IMG/VR virus record: IMGVR_UViG_3300009620_000014 | Span: 1-37,712 of that record | Direction: 5' to 3' (one strand) | DNA: 37,712 nt | From: a virus | In this document: in pieces, positions 16,801 through 25,169 of the stretch | How the letters are laid out: each line of letters starts with the position of its first letter | Numbering within the stretch: the first letter of the stretch is position 1 | The notes under the pieces: generated by a model | Databases searched by the model: none | Told to the model about the DNA's origin: nothing | Seen by the model: only the letters and a program-made list of their open reading frames with translations | Position numbers and translations under genes: made by a program

Positions 16801-19223
16801 CCAATAGGCATATTAAACCCAGTCCTGTCATAGTACCCGTTTGTTTCAAATAAGTTTCCTAAATCTCTCCTTCTCCAAGCACTCCTCCCAGGAGGAGAAG
16901 CAATATTTGATGACCAAGCCAGCTGATCGTTAGTGATGAGCGTATCTTGCAACCCTCCTCCGCTAGCAGACCTATTACAGAAGTTTGTGCCGTCAACCTC
17001 ATCCCTCCTGAAGGTTCTATTTCCAGCAGACATATCAACGCCAGAAAAACTTGCTCTAGCTAACGCTCCACCAGAAGCATAAGAATCAGCAGATCCATCA
17101 AAGTAATCTGATTTCTTAAAGCCAATAATCATCTTACTGGCAGAGAGATCATGAGCGTAATGTCCTTCTTTATCCAAGAAGTATTCCGAATCAGATATCT
17201 CAAGTAATATATCCGCCAAGGTGTGTGCTGGGAGAAATTGTTCCGCTACACGAGCCACTTGATAAAGAACTTGTGGGCTATCAGGATCAAGGTTTACCTT
17301 ATCCCAAGCAAAGCCCGTGGACTGAAAAGTAATTTTAATAGTAGAAGATTTTCCACTCCAAAGACTTATATACTTATCTCTTAATTCAAATTTCTTTGTA
17401 TTAGCTTCATTACCTAGAATTTGTAGAATATCTTTTTCATTAGGTGGGTACTTAGCAGCGGTGGTTAACATAAACCACCCATTACCGATATTATTCAAAG
17501 TATCTGCTTTGGTTATTGTATTTTCTTTTATATAATTTGTAACTTGTGTAGAAAAAGTTTCACCAACCGCAAAGGAACATGTCAGTATATTATTAATTTC
17601 CTCCAACATGGGTTCACTAATTGAAGCGTGTTTATAATACAAATATTCTTCAAAAGGAGGAATAGGGTATAGTCTTTCCCTATAATTAAAAACTAATTCT
17701 TTTTCTTCAATAAACTCAGTTAAAGATTGTTTACCCAAAGGAAACTTATCTGGAAATTTTTCTACTAAGGTGAGAATGATGTAGTCTACAGCAAGTCGCA
17801 AGTTTCCCTCAATACTAGAGGAGTTATATCCTTGCACTCCAATGCTTTCAGCAATTGCTGGTGTCCAAGAATTAAGAGATTCAAATAAGGGACTTTCCGT
17901 AGCAAGTGCATACATCAAAAGATGAGGGACATAAGATTCCCACATCTCCGTAATATTGGAAGATATATCGTGAACTCCAGATGCAAAAGTAGAATCAACC
18001 GCTAACTGTATAGCTTGTTTTGTACCTGTTCTCTTATAGACATCAACTGCGTTAGTTAGCTGCAATCGTTGTCTAGAAGTATCATGACCAAAAAAGTTCC
18101 AACCGATGATATCTGCAATTGACTGGAGGTAATCTGCTGGACAATCATCAATATCGTATAGTAAGGATAACTTATCCGCTTCAGCAGCGAAATCTGCAAA
18201 AGAAAATCCCAAGGCTTTTAGTAAACTTCTAAATGGACCCGCCGACTCCTCAGTTGTTAATGTTGCGCTAGTTGAAACATAGGAATTAAATGCATCTTTA
18301 ACAAGAGTATCTTGAAAACTAAATTCATCAGGAGCATAAAGTATATCAATTAATGTTTTCAGTTTTTCTAATTGTTGATGCCCACTTGTGTCAGTAGTAG
18401 AGCAATCTACAGAGGACACATATGCTGGGGGAAGAAGTCCTAAATCTGCGAAAGAGTTTCCAGCAAGTTCTCCTGCAAAGGAAGAGCTACTTGTCGTGTA
18501 GTTTCTCCATAGAAACTCGGTTAAGCCCTTCATAGCATCGTTTATATAAAGAGATTTTCCTCTGTATAACTTGTCTACAAAAGCACTGGTTACATAAGCT
18601 GATGGCTGGTAATCTGTTGTAGTTAGTGCACTAGTATTTAAGAAGTAAAACCAAGACAAGTGCTTTATAAGATGTTCATGCGCTCCGCTAGCAGGGTTAC
18701 CGAGATCCAAGGCCGCTGGAATATTATTAATATTTCCACTTAGTTGAAGACCACTTTCGGCAGAAGTTGCTGGATAGTTTAGTACTGTTTTTGGTAGTAA
18801 AGTTCCAGAAACATAGTGTTGGAATTCCGCACTTGTTTCAAAGTCTGAAAACTTCTTTCCCATTTTTCTGAGGATATTTTGCTCAAAATCAAAAGGAGTA
18901 ATTTCAGTAGCACGATTTGTTTTATCAAAATATCTTGCAATACCAGAAAAGCTTGAAAAATTAAGAGCAGAAAAGTAGGTTGACCCAGGTAGAGCTGATG
19001 GAGAGAACCCACTTAAAGCTCCACCAAATTCCTTTGCTATTGTTATATGTCTATTTGTAAGATCAGCAAATATATTTATTCTTGTACTACTTAGAGATAG
19101 ATCTTCATCTAAATAAGTATTTGGAGTTATAAGCTCCAAAGCATCATCATAATTTCTACGATAATAATTTCGCGTTGTTGGCCCAAGAATGTTTGGATTA
19201 GTAGTATGCTTTTTGTCAGCCAT
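13893..19223 (-). CDS. Oversized baseplate wedge protein (gp7 position, tail protein I-like domain)
   Basis: 1776 residues, the largest gene here; T4 gp7 is about 1030 aa. It follows the gp25-like and gp6-like genes, which is the T4 place of gene 7. Residues about 355-430 (CPADYLQSIADIIGWNF, then NAVDVYKRTGTKQAIQLAV) match the pattern of the P2 gpI / tail protein I family, the domain that joins gpJ/gp6 in wedges. Residues about 430-720 are helical and likely part of the wedge core. The rest is beta-rich, with a CBM-like module at about 1460-1605 (GSIFLRPGE, SGWYRVAVS, GSVLAWGPKLEVG). A wedge role is well supported by order and domain; exact gp7 homology is an inference. Confidence 0.75.
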   Translation of the reverse strand: MADKKHTTNPNILGPTTRNYYRRNYDDALELITPNTYLDEDLSLSSTRINIFADLTNRHITIAKEFGGALSGFSPSALPGSTYFSALNFSSFSGIARYFDKTNRATEITPFDFEQNILRKMGKKFSDFETSAEFQHYVSGTLLPKTVLNYPATSAESGLQLSGNINNIPAALDLGNPASGAHEHLIKHLSWFYFLNTSALTTTDYQPSAYVTSAFVDKLYRGKSLYINDAMKGLTEFLWRNYTTSSSSFAGELAGNSFADLGLLPPAYVSSVDCSTTDTSGHQQLEKLKTLIDILYAPDEFSFQDTLVKDAFNSYVSTSATLTTEESAGPFRSLLKALGFSFADFAAEADKLSLLYDIDDCPADYLQSIADIIGWNFFGHDTSRQRLQLTNAVDVYKRTGTKQAIQLAVDSTFASGVHDISSNITEMWESYVPHLLMYALATESPLFESLNSWTPAIAESIGVQGYNSSSIEGNLRLAVDYIILTLVEKFPDKFPLGKQSLTEFIEEKELVFNYRERLYPIPPFEEYLYYKHASISEPMLEEINNILTCSFAVGETFSTQVTNYIKENTITKADTLNNIGNGWFMLTTAAKYPPNEKDILQILGNEANTKKFELRDKYISLWSGKSSTIKITFQSTGFAWDKVNLDPDSPQVLYQVARVAEQFLPAHTLADILLEISDSEYFLDKEGHYAHDLSASKMIIGFKKSDYFDGSADSYASGGALARASFSGVDMSAGNRTFRRDEVDGTNFCNRSASGGGLQDTLITNDQLAWSSNIASPPGRSAWRRRDLGNLFETNGYYDRTGFNMPIGFEASTLEYSLSSQQSEGPKAPYSLGFLPLGYIPSAGKFETVYDDRCIDNLNLVYRSCETLDSQNTFSGVDVSNTFPCRGLSSITASEVFSALGQVTRIGGAANSYVDRSDLSDSVALMHRINERMKLSEAEAYISSLKVVGSVNYNALITSANWWDAAKSTANYLTNGDKRFHTNAVYADSDPKWDSVFKNVESSAPYFVMGATLESNLRTRSWTGFTWGKRLHKLYKVYTNDLHRHSIAPSAVTADGRHIISHTYGPLLHNATFDKDGSAVAFVPLVPLIASSFAASDTSTLTLRNVFSGEPLAYLGSEGTFDASVYGSRVTNSISDLTLSAGAGGASSYEFRNPHILSGVDLVMTSGLAPNVGDVQNSFTVYGISSVNSSSVKDETFLHNRVIKCKAHQGKGFPRIVFNLKKFSEIDKPNLLIPEHDFVAKVRFAAGEETGNKQGEAKVGMFIHTVPEGKDNKLWIFKPGRPEGEAQGKHWNESGEWILLDASAVTKNDVIEKYSHIGTATYSPSDITCIDQFSTDVSGDKEFNAASINKTTEESFFELEVPFNTRNNRITVPHSYYSSKKHYSFIPEASAVDLRSWDLSAAVTLSGTEHPPQLLGPNNARFSDTSGCAGVGDVFKVQDEAILLKNANIGCNGIPIPTNTEYYTGSIFLRPGEVSAVTDGAHLSLLQLAIGDNITNALINWEGGVNTPQVTTTGNVGPGEHLFKFEKVAAPATDSSLGTADVSGWYRVAVSLLNQHGGSKISMNLWPAYSLAPDTNNNKGSVLAWGPKLEVGKVDASGDGSRGSGFFPAVHHDINDIDSLPTEYPAQDAQMVHRKDQKYVIEVFQLPTFNKGQFTVIDTVSIQDLTLYDWATVRNNTPWTPLDLLNSHAMEDNYCDQVQTKLWKPELLDLLRHFNSLQEGKSSRNAVVTSAIYELSGGTRLNYREHPNWGASGITASSVGMTHTKYNNYTLIEVEN

Positions 19224-19225
19224 TT

Positions 19226-20839
19226 TTAAACAAATTCAATATTTATAGCGAGGTTATTCAATTGAATAATTTCATTAAAATCAATACTCACATCCTTAGC
19301 TAAATTATCTATAGAAGAAAATCGAACTTCTTGAAGCTCAAAGATTGCCCTATTCAAATCAGCTAAAGATAAATCTTTACCAAAATTAAAATTATCTACA
19401 TTAAAGAAATCAATAATCTTATCCCGAATTCTAAGTTTTATAACTTCTTCTCTTGCTTTATTATGCTTATCTAACTTTGCTGTTACAACCAAATCTAATG
19501 TCCTAATAAGACCATCTACAATAACAATTTCATCAGTCGCCATTTTCTTTACATCTATAGATTGTAATAAACTTTTCTTGAATGCACTAGTAGCTCTTTT
19601 TAGTTGGCTCTCAGAAGCTTTCTCTAAAACATAGATATCAATTACATTAGCAGAACTAAAAGCCTTACGAGTGACTGCTTTGGCTTTAGCAGCAGCACCC
19701 AAAGGACTTACATAAGTATTAGCAAAGGCGGTGTAGTCATATAGAGTAACCAACCGATCCTGGCTTCTAAAAGTGAGAGGGGCATACTTCTTAGCATGTT
19801 CTACACTTTCTGCTTCAGAACCTCCCGTAGCCAAAGTAGAGTTAGTAAGTGTCCCTGCTAAATCAGCACCATCTGTAGCAGTTATATCAGTACTAATAAA
19901 GTTTACAGGAATATTTCCCCGTCTGCCTCCCCCTGTTCTATAAGTTATAAAGTAGGTTGAGTTTAACGGGGGAGCCGCCCCAGCGATGCCATCACCAAAC
20001 AAGATAGATGCATTAAAATCGTCATCATAAACTACCTGATAAATCTTATCAGTTTCTCCTGAAGCAAAAAAGATATTATCTACTTCAGTATAAACTCCTG
20101 AGGTAGTAGCGTCCACAGAAGAGACATACACCTGAGTACTTCTTTCTACGACTGGGCCTTCGGCTAAGGAAAGTCTCTGCGCCTGTTCTGTGTTGTTAAA
20201 ATTACCCTCCATTGTTACCAAGCTTCCTTCAAGCATGGCTAAATTGGTATAAACAGAACTTGCAGTTGTGGCTACTGATGGATTATCTGCATCAGTAGAT
20301 AATAAAGTAATATTCCCTGTATTGTTAGAATCCTCTAACGCTCCATTAACCACTTTATATAAAGTAAAGTTTAGTGGTCCTGAATCCTCAGGAGAGTTTA
20401 CTGTAATAACTCTAGCTGATGGGGCTATTGTTACAGTTACATTGCCCCCAGCCCCAAAAGTTGGAGACCTCTTAAACTCTAAAGATGCATCGGCTACAGC
20501 AGATATTGGTCCTTTTATACGAACACCGACTAAGGCTAGTAATTTTCTGATATTATTTCTATTTCTAGCCGTCTGCAAATAGTTTTCGTGTGCCAAGTGA
20601 TCTGCTTTATGAGAAAGAACCGCCCCCATATAAGAGACAAGTTCAATAAGCATCATACCCATATCCGATTCTGAAAAGTTGTGATAATCAAGAGGGTATA
20701 CAGCTTTAGTATACTTTATAAGCGAGGTTCGTATATCTAGAAAATCTGTACCTGCAAAATCAATAAGAGAAGTTTTCTTATTATCTCCTATCTTTACTAA
20801 CTTTTCAAAATCTGAACCTACTGTAGCTGAAAATACCAT
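19226..20839 (-). CDS. 6: Baseplate wedge protein, T4 gp6 / baseplate J-like
   Basis: 537 residues; T4 gp6 is 660. The N-terminus (SLIDFAGTDFLDIRTSLIKY, then SESDMGMMLIELVSYMGAVL) is typical of gp6/gpJ proteins. A central beta domain with VVYDDDFNASILFGDGIAG and a NIPVNFIS-type strand follows, then the C-terminal domain with LVTLYDYTAFA and a helical end (SLADLNRAIFELQEVRFSSI). The family builds the inner baseplate ring together with gp25 and gp7-type proteins and passes on the contraction signal. It starts in a TAATG overlap with the gp25-like gene, as expected for one wedge operon. Confidence 0.88.
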   Translation of the reverse strand: MVFSATVGSDFEKLVKIGDNKKTSLIDFAGTDFLDIRTSLIKYTKAVYPLDYHNFSESDMGMMLIELVSYMGAVLSHKADHLAHENYLQTARNRNNIRKLLALVGVRIKGPISAVADASLEFKRSPTFGAGGNVTVTIAPSARVITVNSPEDSGPLNFTLYKVVNGALEDSNNTGNITLLSTDADNPSVATTASSVYTNLAMLEGSLVTMEGNFNNTEQAQRLSLAEGPVVERSTQVYVSSVDATTSGVYTEVDNIFFASGETDKIYQVVYDDDFNASILFGDGIAGAAPPLNSTYFITYRTGGGRRGNIPVNFISTDITATDGADLAGTLTNSTLATGGSEAESVEHAKKYAPLTFRSQDRLVTLYDYTAFANTYVSPLGAAAKAKAVTRKAFSSANVIDIYVLEKASESQLKRATSAFKKSLLQSIDVKKMATDEIVIVDGLIRTLDLVVTAKLDKHNKAREEVIKLRIRDKIIDFFNVDNFNFGKDLSLADLNRAIFELQEVRFSSIDNLAKDVSIDFNEIIQLNNLAINIEFV

Positions 20840-21306
20840 TACTTAACCTCTATTTGAGTATCGAAAATATTGTTCATATCTTCCTTTAATTGTAATACCA
20901 ATTTTATATTAAACCCAGAACCCCCGTAGGCATTAACATTCTGATCTGAAAAAACAGAAAGCTTTAAGATTTTTACTTGAGGAACATACGCAGTTATAGC
21001 ACTTATAATTTTTAGCTTTATATTTTCAAAAGTTTGTTCATCTAGTGGTTCAAAAAGAAAAAGACCTAAGTCTAATCCAAAATTTGGTAACATAATTCTC
21101 TCACCGGGTACAGTTGCAAATAATTGTTTTATATTATTTCTTATTAATTTTGTACCAGCCTCCCTCCTAAGCATAGACCCAGTGGCCTTAGTTCCAACAA
21201 CCTCTCCTATAGGAAACCCAAATCCAAAGGATTTTTGTTCCTGAGTAATTGCGTTTTGTAACAGTTCTGGCGCTGGAGTAGTGCCGTATTTTGTTGTAGT
21301 AGCCAT
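20839..21306 (-). CDS. 25: Baseplate wedge protein, T4 gp25 / GPW-like
   Basis: 155 residues; the T4 protein is 132. The family signature is clear: LIRNNIKQLFATVPGERIML, then PNFGLDLGLFLFEPLDE, then an alpha/beta end with ITAYVPQVKI and a final beta strand. gp25/gpW forms the small core bundle that joins the wedge to the hub and nucleates the sheath. About 20 extra N-terminal residues are present. The gene overlaps both neighbours as TAATG and stands directly before the gp6-like gene, the conserved gpW-gpJ order. Confidence 0.92.
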   Translation of the reverse strand: MATTTKYGTTPAPELLQNAITQEQKSFGFGFPIGEVVGTKATGSMLRREAGTKLIRNNIKQLFATVPGERIMLPNFGLDLGLFLFEPLDEQTFENIKLKIISAITAYVPQVKILKLSVFSDQNVNAYGGSGFNIKLVLQLKEDMNNIFDTQIEVK

Positions 21307-24008
21307 TATGTTGTAATATTCTTAAAGAATGCTTGTTGAGCGTTGTAGTTTTTTAACGCCTCACTATTATTTAGGGGTTTTTTATAAAACTTTATACTTC
21401 CTAAATAACCCTTCAAACCCGTTTGCTTTCCTCCATACTTATTTAGGAAGTTATTCCCAGTATAATCATAAGATCCATCTGTGTACCCTCCACCAACAAG
21501 CCACGGAGTGAACATGTAACCTGGACCTTCATTTAAGGTAGGTCCCTGTGCTAAAGCAGGAGCTTTAACCGCCCAATTCGTATCAGACTTTCCATAGAAA
21601 AAGCTATCTGTTCTAGCAAAAGTAGGTAACCTTATTGGTTGGCGGCTGTCGGTCCCAAATACCCCCGCTAGAGAGTTTTTCTGCAATAAATTACCGTCGA
21701 GATACACTCGCAATTCATCATTCAGAACATCAAACGAGGTAGTCAATAACATAAATGAGGAGGATACATCACTCAAAGGCTTTCCTCCTGCCTTCTTCAT
21801 TGGATCAACTACCATGCTGTGCCACCCTCCTCCACTAGCACAAGAATCACTTCGTACAAAACCTGCGTTACTAGCACTAATAGACTGGGTTGGAGCAATA
21901 AAGAAAGCCACTTCTGCATTATCCCCAGTAGCGTTAGTTTGCGGCAAAGAGCTGACTATCTGCCTATCTCTTGTGAACCCCATAACCATTCCTCTAGTAA
22001 AAGTTCCACCAAAATCAGAAACTATGGAGGAGGGGTCTGTATTTGGCGCATCAACACATAATGATGAAGCTGGTCCTCCCGTGTTATCACAAGATAAAAT
22101 CAACCTGTGTAAAGAAGAAGTATTTGCTGTGGCTGGCCACCCATCATGGCCTGTATCGCTGGCGGATAGCTTTGGCATATGAATCCAAGTCTCTACCGTA
22201 AAGCCACTAGGACCATATGCTAGATTTCTAAAGTCTTCTGTGTCTGGTAGGCGCATGAAGCTGCCAACATTAGACGGGGTAGTACCTGAGTTACGGAAAT
22301 CACAAACTCCGCTAAAGTAGGGGATGCCAACACCCGATGGGAATACATCTAAGGGAGCTTGTCCTACAAGTTTAGCATTATTCTTTCCTAATGACGCAGT
22401 ATTAGTAGTAAAGTACTCAGTAGAGGAGGGGGATACAACATCTGAACCTAGGAAGTCGTAGGTAGCTAGCAATCCATCGTCAGTAATTCTGGTATTCAAA
22501 CTTAGAATATGAGGCTGAGAGCTTCCATCCACACTACTAGGTGAATAAATAATACTTCCATCCCCTACAGTAGGTAGCGTTAAATGATCAATGGATGGAA
22601 TCTGGGTTTTATCTGGTGATATTACAAATATTGGTTCTATAGGTTTAATTATTCCTTCTAACTCTGAAGCAGCAAAAACTAAAGTCTGCTGTTTTTCTAG
22701 AGCTATTCCAATATTAACTTTTCCTAAAACAGAAAAATCATTTACTGGAATATTTCCCATAATTGCCGAAGCACCAAAAGTATTTTCTGGATCAAATAAT
22801 TGAGGTATCTTTACAGCAATTTCTATCTGCTTCATACGCCTATTTATTTTATCATTATGTCGTGATAATTCGGCATAAAGAGCTTGTTTAGTGTTCGTTG
22901 CTATAGCAGAATCTGCACCATCAGTTTCAATAACTGCTTGTAATGTTGTGGACAAATCATAAACCTCTCGGTTTCTTTCTCCTTCTAATTGAGCCATAAA
23001 GTTGTCTGCCACATAGTACTCGTCCATCTTAGCACCATCATCAATTATATCAGGATCAAATAATGTATTAACATACTCTGATATATGCTTCATAGAGACT
23101 TGCTGCCCTCTACCCCCAACATTAGGGTCATGTTCAAACTTCCACATATCTCCAATGTGAGGATTACTCTTTAGTTCTTTACTCTCCAAGTAGACATTGA
23201 CATCATCTAAGCCTCCTATTTGAGAATCATAATAAAGACCATCAGAAGTTAAAAGAAATTGGCCTGTCTTGCTTTTTGGTGGGCCAAAAGTAAATCTGAA
23301 TGGAGACTCTATTTCTGGTTCAACAATAGGACATATGTTAAACAATTCTGGGGTTGCACTTAGGAAGACAGCGGCTTCCTGAGTAAAGCATGGCTCTAGA
23401 CTTGGGTCAGCAGCCCTCTCGTCCAAGATTTCCGTAACTCTGTCCCTAGCATCAAATCCTCTCTGCCTATCCTTAAATAGCCGATCCAATTGAGATTCCC
23501 AAGTATCAGAACCAAACATACCCCCCTTGTCTGGTAGTTTATCTATAGCCCCCCAAGCCTGTAGAAGCTGGTTATAACAGCTCACTAACTCCTTTATCTG
23601 AGATTCTATGCCCTTTACTCCAGCATATATTTCTCCTGCCGCTTGGGTTATAGCATCAAAAGTCTGTATAACTTGGCTGAAGATACTAAACATACCAAGA
23701 GGATCTAACTTAAGAAAGGAATTATCTGGTATAATTATTTTCCAACCATGCCCTGTATCAATAACCTTTAGACCAATAGACCCAAAGATTTTGTTTAAAA
23801 AGGTAATAATTTTATTATGTATACCTGCAATAAATTGATTTAAGCTTGCTAACCAGCCAACCAGTGCTGCCGTAGGAAGTAATGATAAGAGATCTTTTGC
23901 TAAATCTAGAGCACAATCTGGAATACCAAAAGTATTTCCAGCAAGAGCCATAGCTCCCTGCGCAGGGTCTTGGCTAGCAGTTATAAGAATATCTTCTAAA
24001 TTTACCAT
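21306..24008 (-). CDS. Large hub-proximal virion protein with C-terminal LamG-like domain
   Basis: 900 residues. Residues about 28-80 are hydrophobic and helical (ALDLAKDLLSLLPTAALVGW, then IITFLNKIFGSIGL), unusual for a soluble baseplate part. Residues about 100-430 are helical and coiled-coil-like. Residues about 565-895 form a LamG/concanavalin-like sandwich: FMRLPDTEDF, FTVETWIHMP, LRVYLDGNLLQKNSL, and the closing GYLGSIKFYKKPLNNSE. The gene lies between the spike and gp25-like genes. A hub-associated protein with a sugar-binding domain is the best reading; the hydrophobic N-terminus might contact the host envelope during injection (speculative). No T4 counterpart is recognised. Confidence 0.72.
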   Translation of the reverse strand: MVNLEDILITASQDPAQGAMALAGNTFGIPDCALDLAKDLLSLLPTAALVGWLASLNQFIAGIHNKIITFLNKIFGSIGLKVIDTGHGWKIIIPDNSFLKLDPLGMFSIFSQVIQTFDAITQAAGEIYAGVKGIESQIKELVSCYNQLLQAWGAIDKLPDKGGMFGSDTWESQLDRLFKDRQRGFDARDRVTEILDERAADPSLEPCFTQEAAVFLSATPELFNICPIVEPEIESPFRFTFGPPKSKTGQFLLTSDGLYYDSQIGGLDDVNVYLESKELKSNPHIGDMWKFEHDPNVGGRGQQVSMKHISEYVNTLFDPDIIDDGAKMDEYYVADNFMAQLEGERNREVYDLSTTLQAVIETDGADSAIATNTKQALYAELSRHNDKINRRMKQIEIAVKIPQLFDPENTFGASAIMGNIPVNDFSVLGKVNIGIALEKQQTLVFAASELEGIIKPIEPIFVISPDKTQIPSIDHLTLPTVGDGSIIYSPSSVDGSSQPHILSLNTRITDDGLLATYDFLGSDVVSPSSTEYFTTNTASLGKNNAKLVGQAPLDVFPSGVGIPYFSGVCDFRNSGTTPSNVGSFMRLPDTEDFRNLAYGPSGFTVETWIHMPKLSASDTGHDGWPATANTSSLHRLILSCDNTGGPASSLCVDAPNTDPSSIVSDFGGTFTRGMVMGFTRDRQIVSSLPQTNATGDNAEVAFFIAPTQSISASNAGFVRSDSCASGGGWHSMVVDPMKKAGGKPLSDVSSSFMLLTTSFDVLNDELRVYLDGNLLQKNSLAGVFGTDSRQPIRLPTFARTDSFFYGKSDTNWAVKAPALAQGPTLNEGPGYMFTPWLVGGGYTDGSYDYTGNNFLNKYGGKQTGLKGYLGSIKFYKKPLNNSEALKNYNAQQAFFKNITT

Positions 24009-24029
24009 AGTTATCTCTTAATTATTTAG

Positions 24030-25169
24030 CTATGTGACAGCAAGAGTTGCGCTTTCTCCTACGGGATATGGAGCATAAGGATGCCCATATTCGTTAACTA
24101 CAACAATAGCGGGAAGAGCCCCCGCATTTTTACCCATACCATTATTTAAATGAATCATAGCTCCATCAATACCCACCAGCGATCCTCCGTCTATCTTTAC
24201 CCCAGCAGGAGAAAGCATATTTATACCTGCTGTAGCAAACATGTTGATAGATCCCCCAAGTGCCGCAATATCTATATTCCCCAGATCAGATTGAATATTA
24301 AGCGCACCTTTTGTATGTATAGTAATACCTCCAAGACCACAATCAATCTGCACAGCGCCCCCAGCACCCATTGCGAACAAGTTAATTGTTCCAGTAAAAC
24401 CTAAAAGGGGATCAGCTCCAGTAAGAATATTTACATTCCGTGACTGGCTTTCTATATTAACATTACCATAAGGAGGGCCATTAGAAAAGAACCCATTTGA
24501 GGAGTTACTAATGGTTAATTCTTGTCCATTTTTAACTTGAACCCCTATTTCTCCTCTAGCAGACCTAAGCTTCAGTGGACCCCAAGACTCTAACTTTGCC
24601 CCCCTCACGGGACTATTTAAATCTTTAAAATCGTTATTTGATGTTATGGTAAGTCCGTCACCATGTTCGTTTTCCAAAATAATACTATCGAACCAAGTAT
24701 TATCAGAAAGTAAAAGTTTCTTTTTTGTGGGACTTTCAAGAAGAACATACCTATCCTCTCTGTTTGAAGTGGACTCTCTTGATAATTCTAATCTTGCCCC
24801 ATCATAAGAAAAAGTAGCGGTACAAGGATTTCCCGCAGTATCATAATTTATAAGTTGATGCGGAGGCTGAGCAAGATCTTTTTCTGCATCAATATCAAGC
24901 TCACTAGGAAGTGTTGCTGGTGCGTCCGAAACTACAGTTCCCTGGTAATACCAGCCGCCATCAATATTAGCAACAATAACTTCCTGGCCCTCTTCTGGAA
25001 TCATAATGCACCCAGCAGTTGGAGAGAACGCAGCGGCGACATAAGTAACCATAACATCTTCTGCTCCCCCAATAATATCAGCAATAAAAGATCCATCCTG
25101 TAGCTGACCTATATTATTGGTTGATACAATAGCTCTCGCTAAGTAATTATTTGTTATTCTTGATCCCAT
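24030..25169 (-). CDS. 5: Central baseplate spike, gp5-like OB fold plus beta-helix, without lysozyme
   Basis: 379 residues; T4 gp5 is 575. Residues 1-82 look like the OB-fold ring of gp5/VgrG (LARAIVSTNNIGQL, MIPEEGQEVIVANIDGGWYY). From about 175 to 355 there are short hydrophobic repeats (VNIESQSRNVNIL, GGITIHTKGALNIQSDLGNI, GGSINMFATAGINM) typical of the triple-stranded beta-helix needle. The lysozyme domain of T4 gp5 is absent. The protein should form the membrane-piercing spike that carries the PAAR tip encoded at 2301-2621. It starts by TAATG right after the hub candidate. Confidence 0.85.
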   Translation of the reverse strand: MGSRITNNYLARAIVSTNNIGQLQDGSFIADIIGGAEDVMVTYVAAAFSPTAGCIMIPEEGQEVIVANIDGGWYYQGTVVSDAPATLPSELDIDAEKDLAQPPHQLINYDTAGNPCTATFSYDGARLELSRESTSNREDRYVLLESPTKKKLLLSDNTWFDSIILENEHGDGLTITSNNDFKDLNSPVRGAKLESWGPLKLRSARGEIGVQVKNGQELTISNSSNGFFSNGPPYGNVNIESQSRNVNILTGADPLLGFTGTINLFAMGAGGAVQIDCGLGGITIHTKGALNIQSDLGNIDIAALGGSINMFATAGINMLSPAGVKIDGGSLVGIDGAMIHLNNGMGKNAGALPAIVVVNEYGHPYAPYPVGESATLAVT

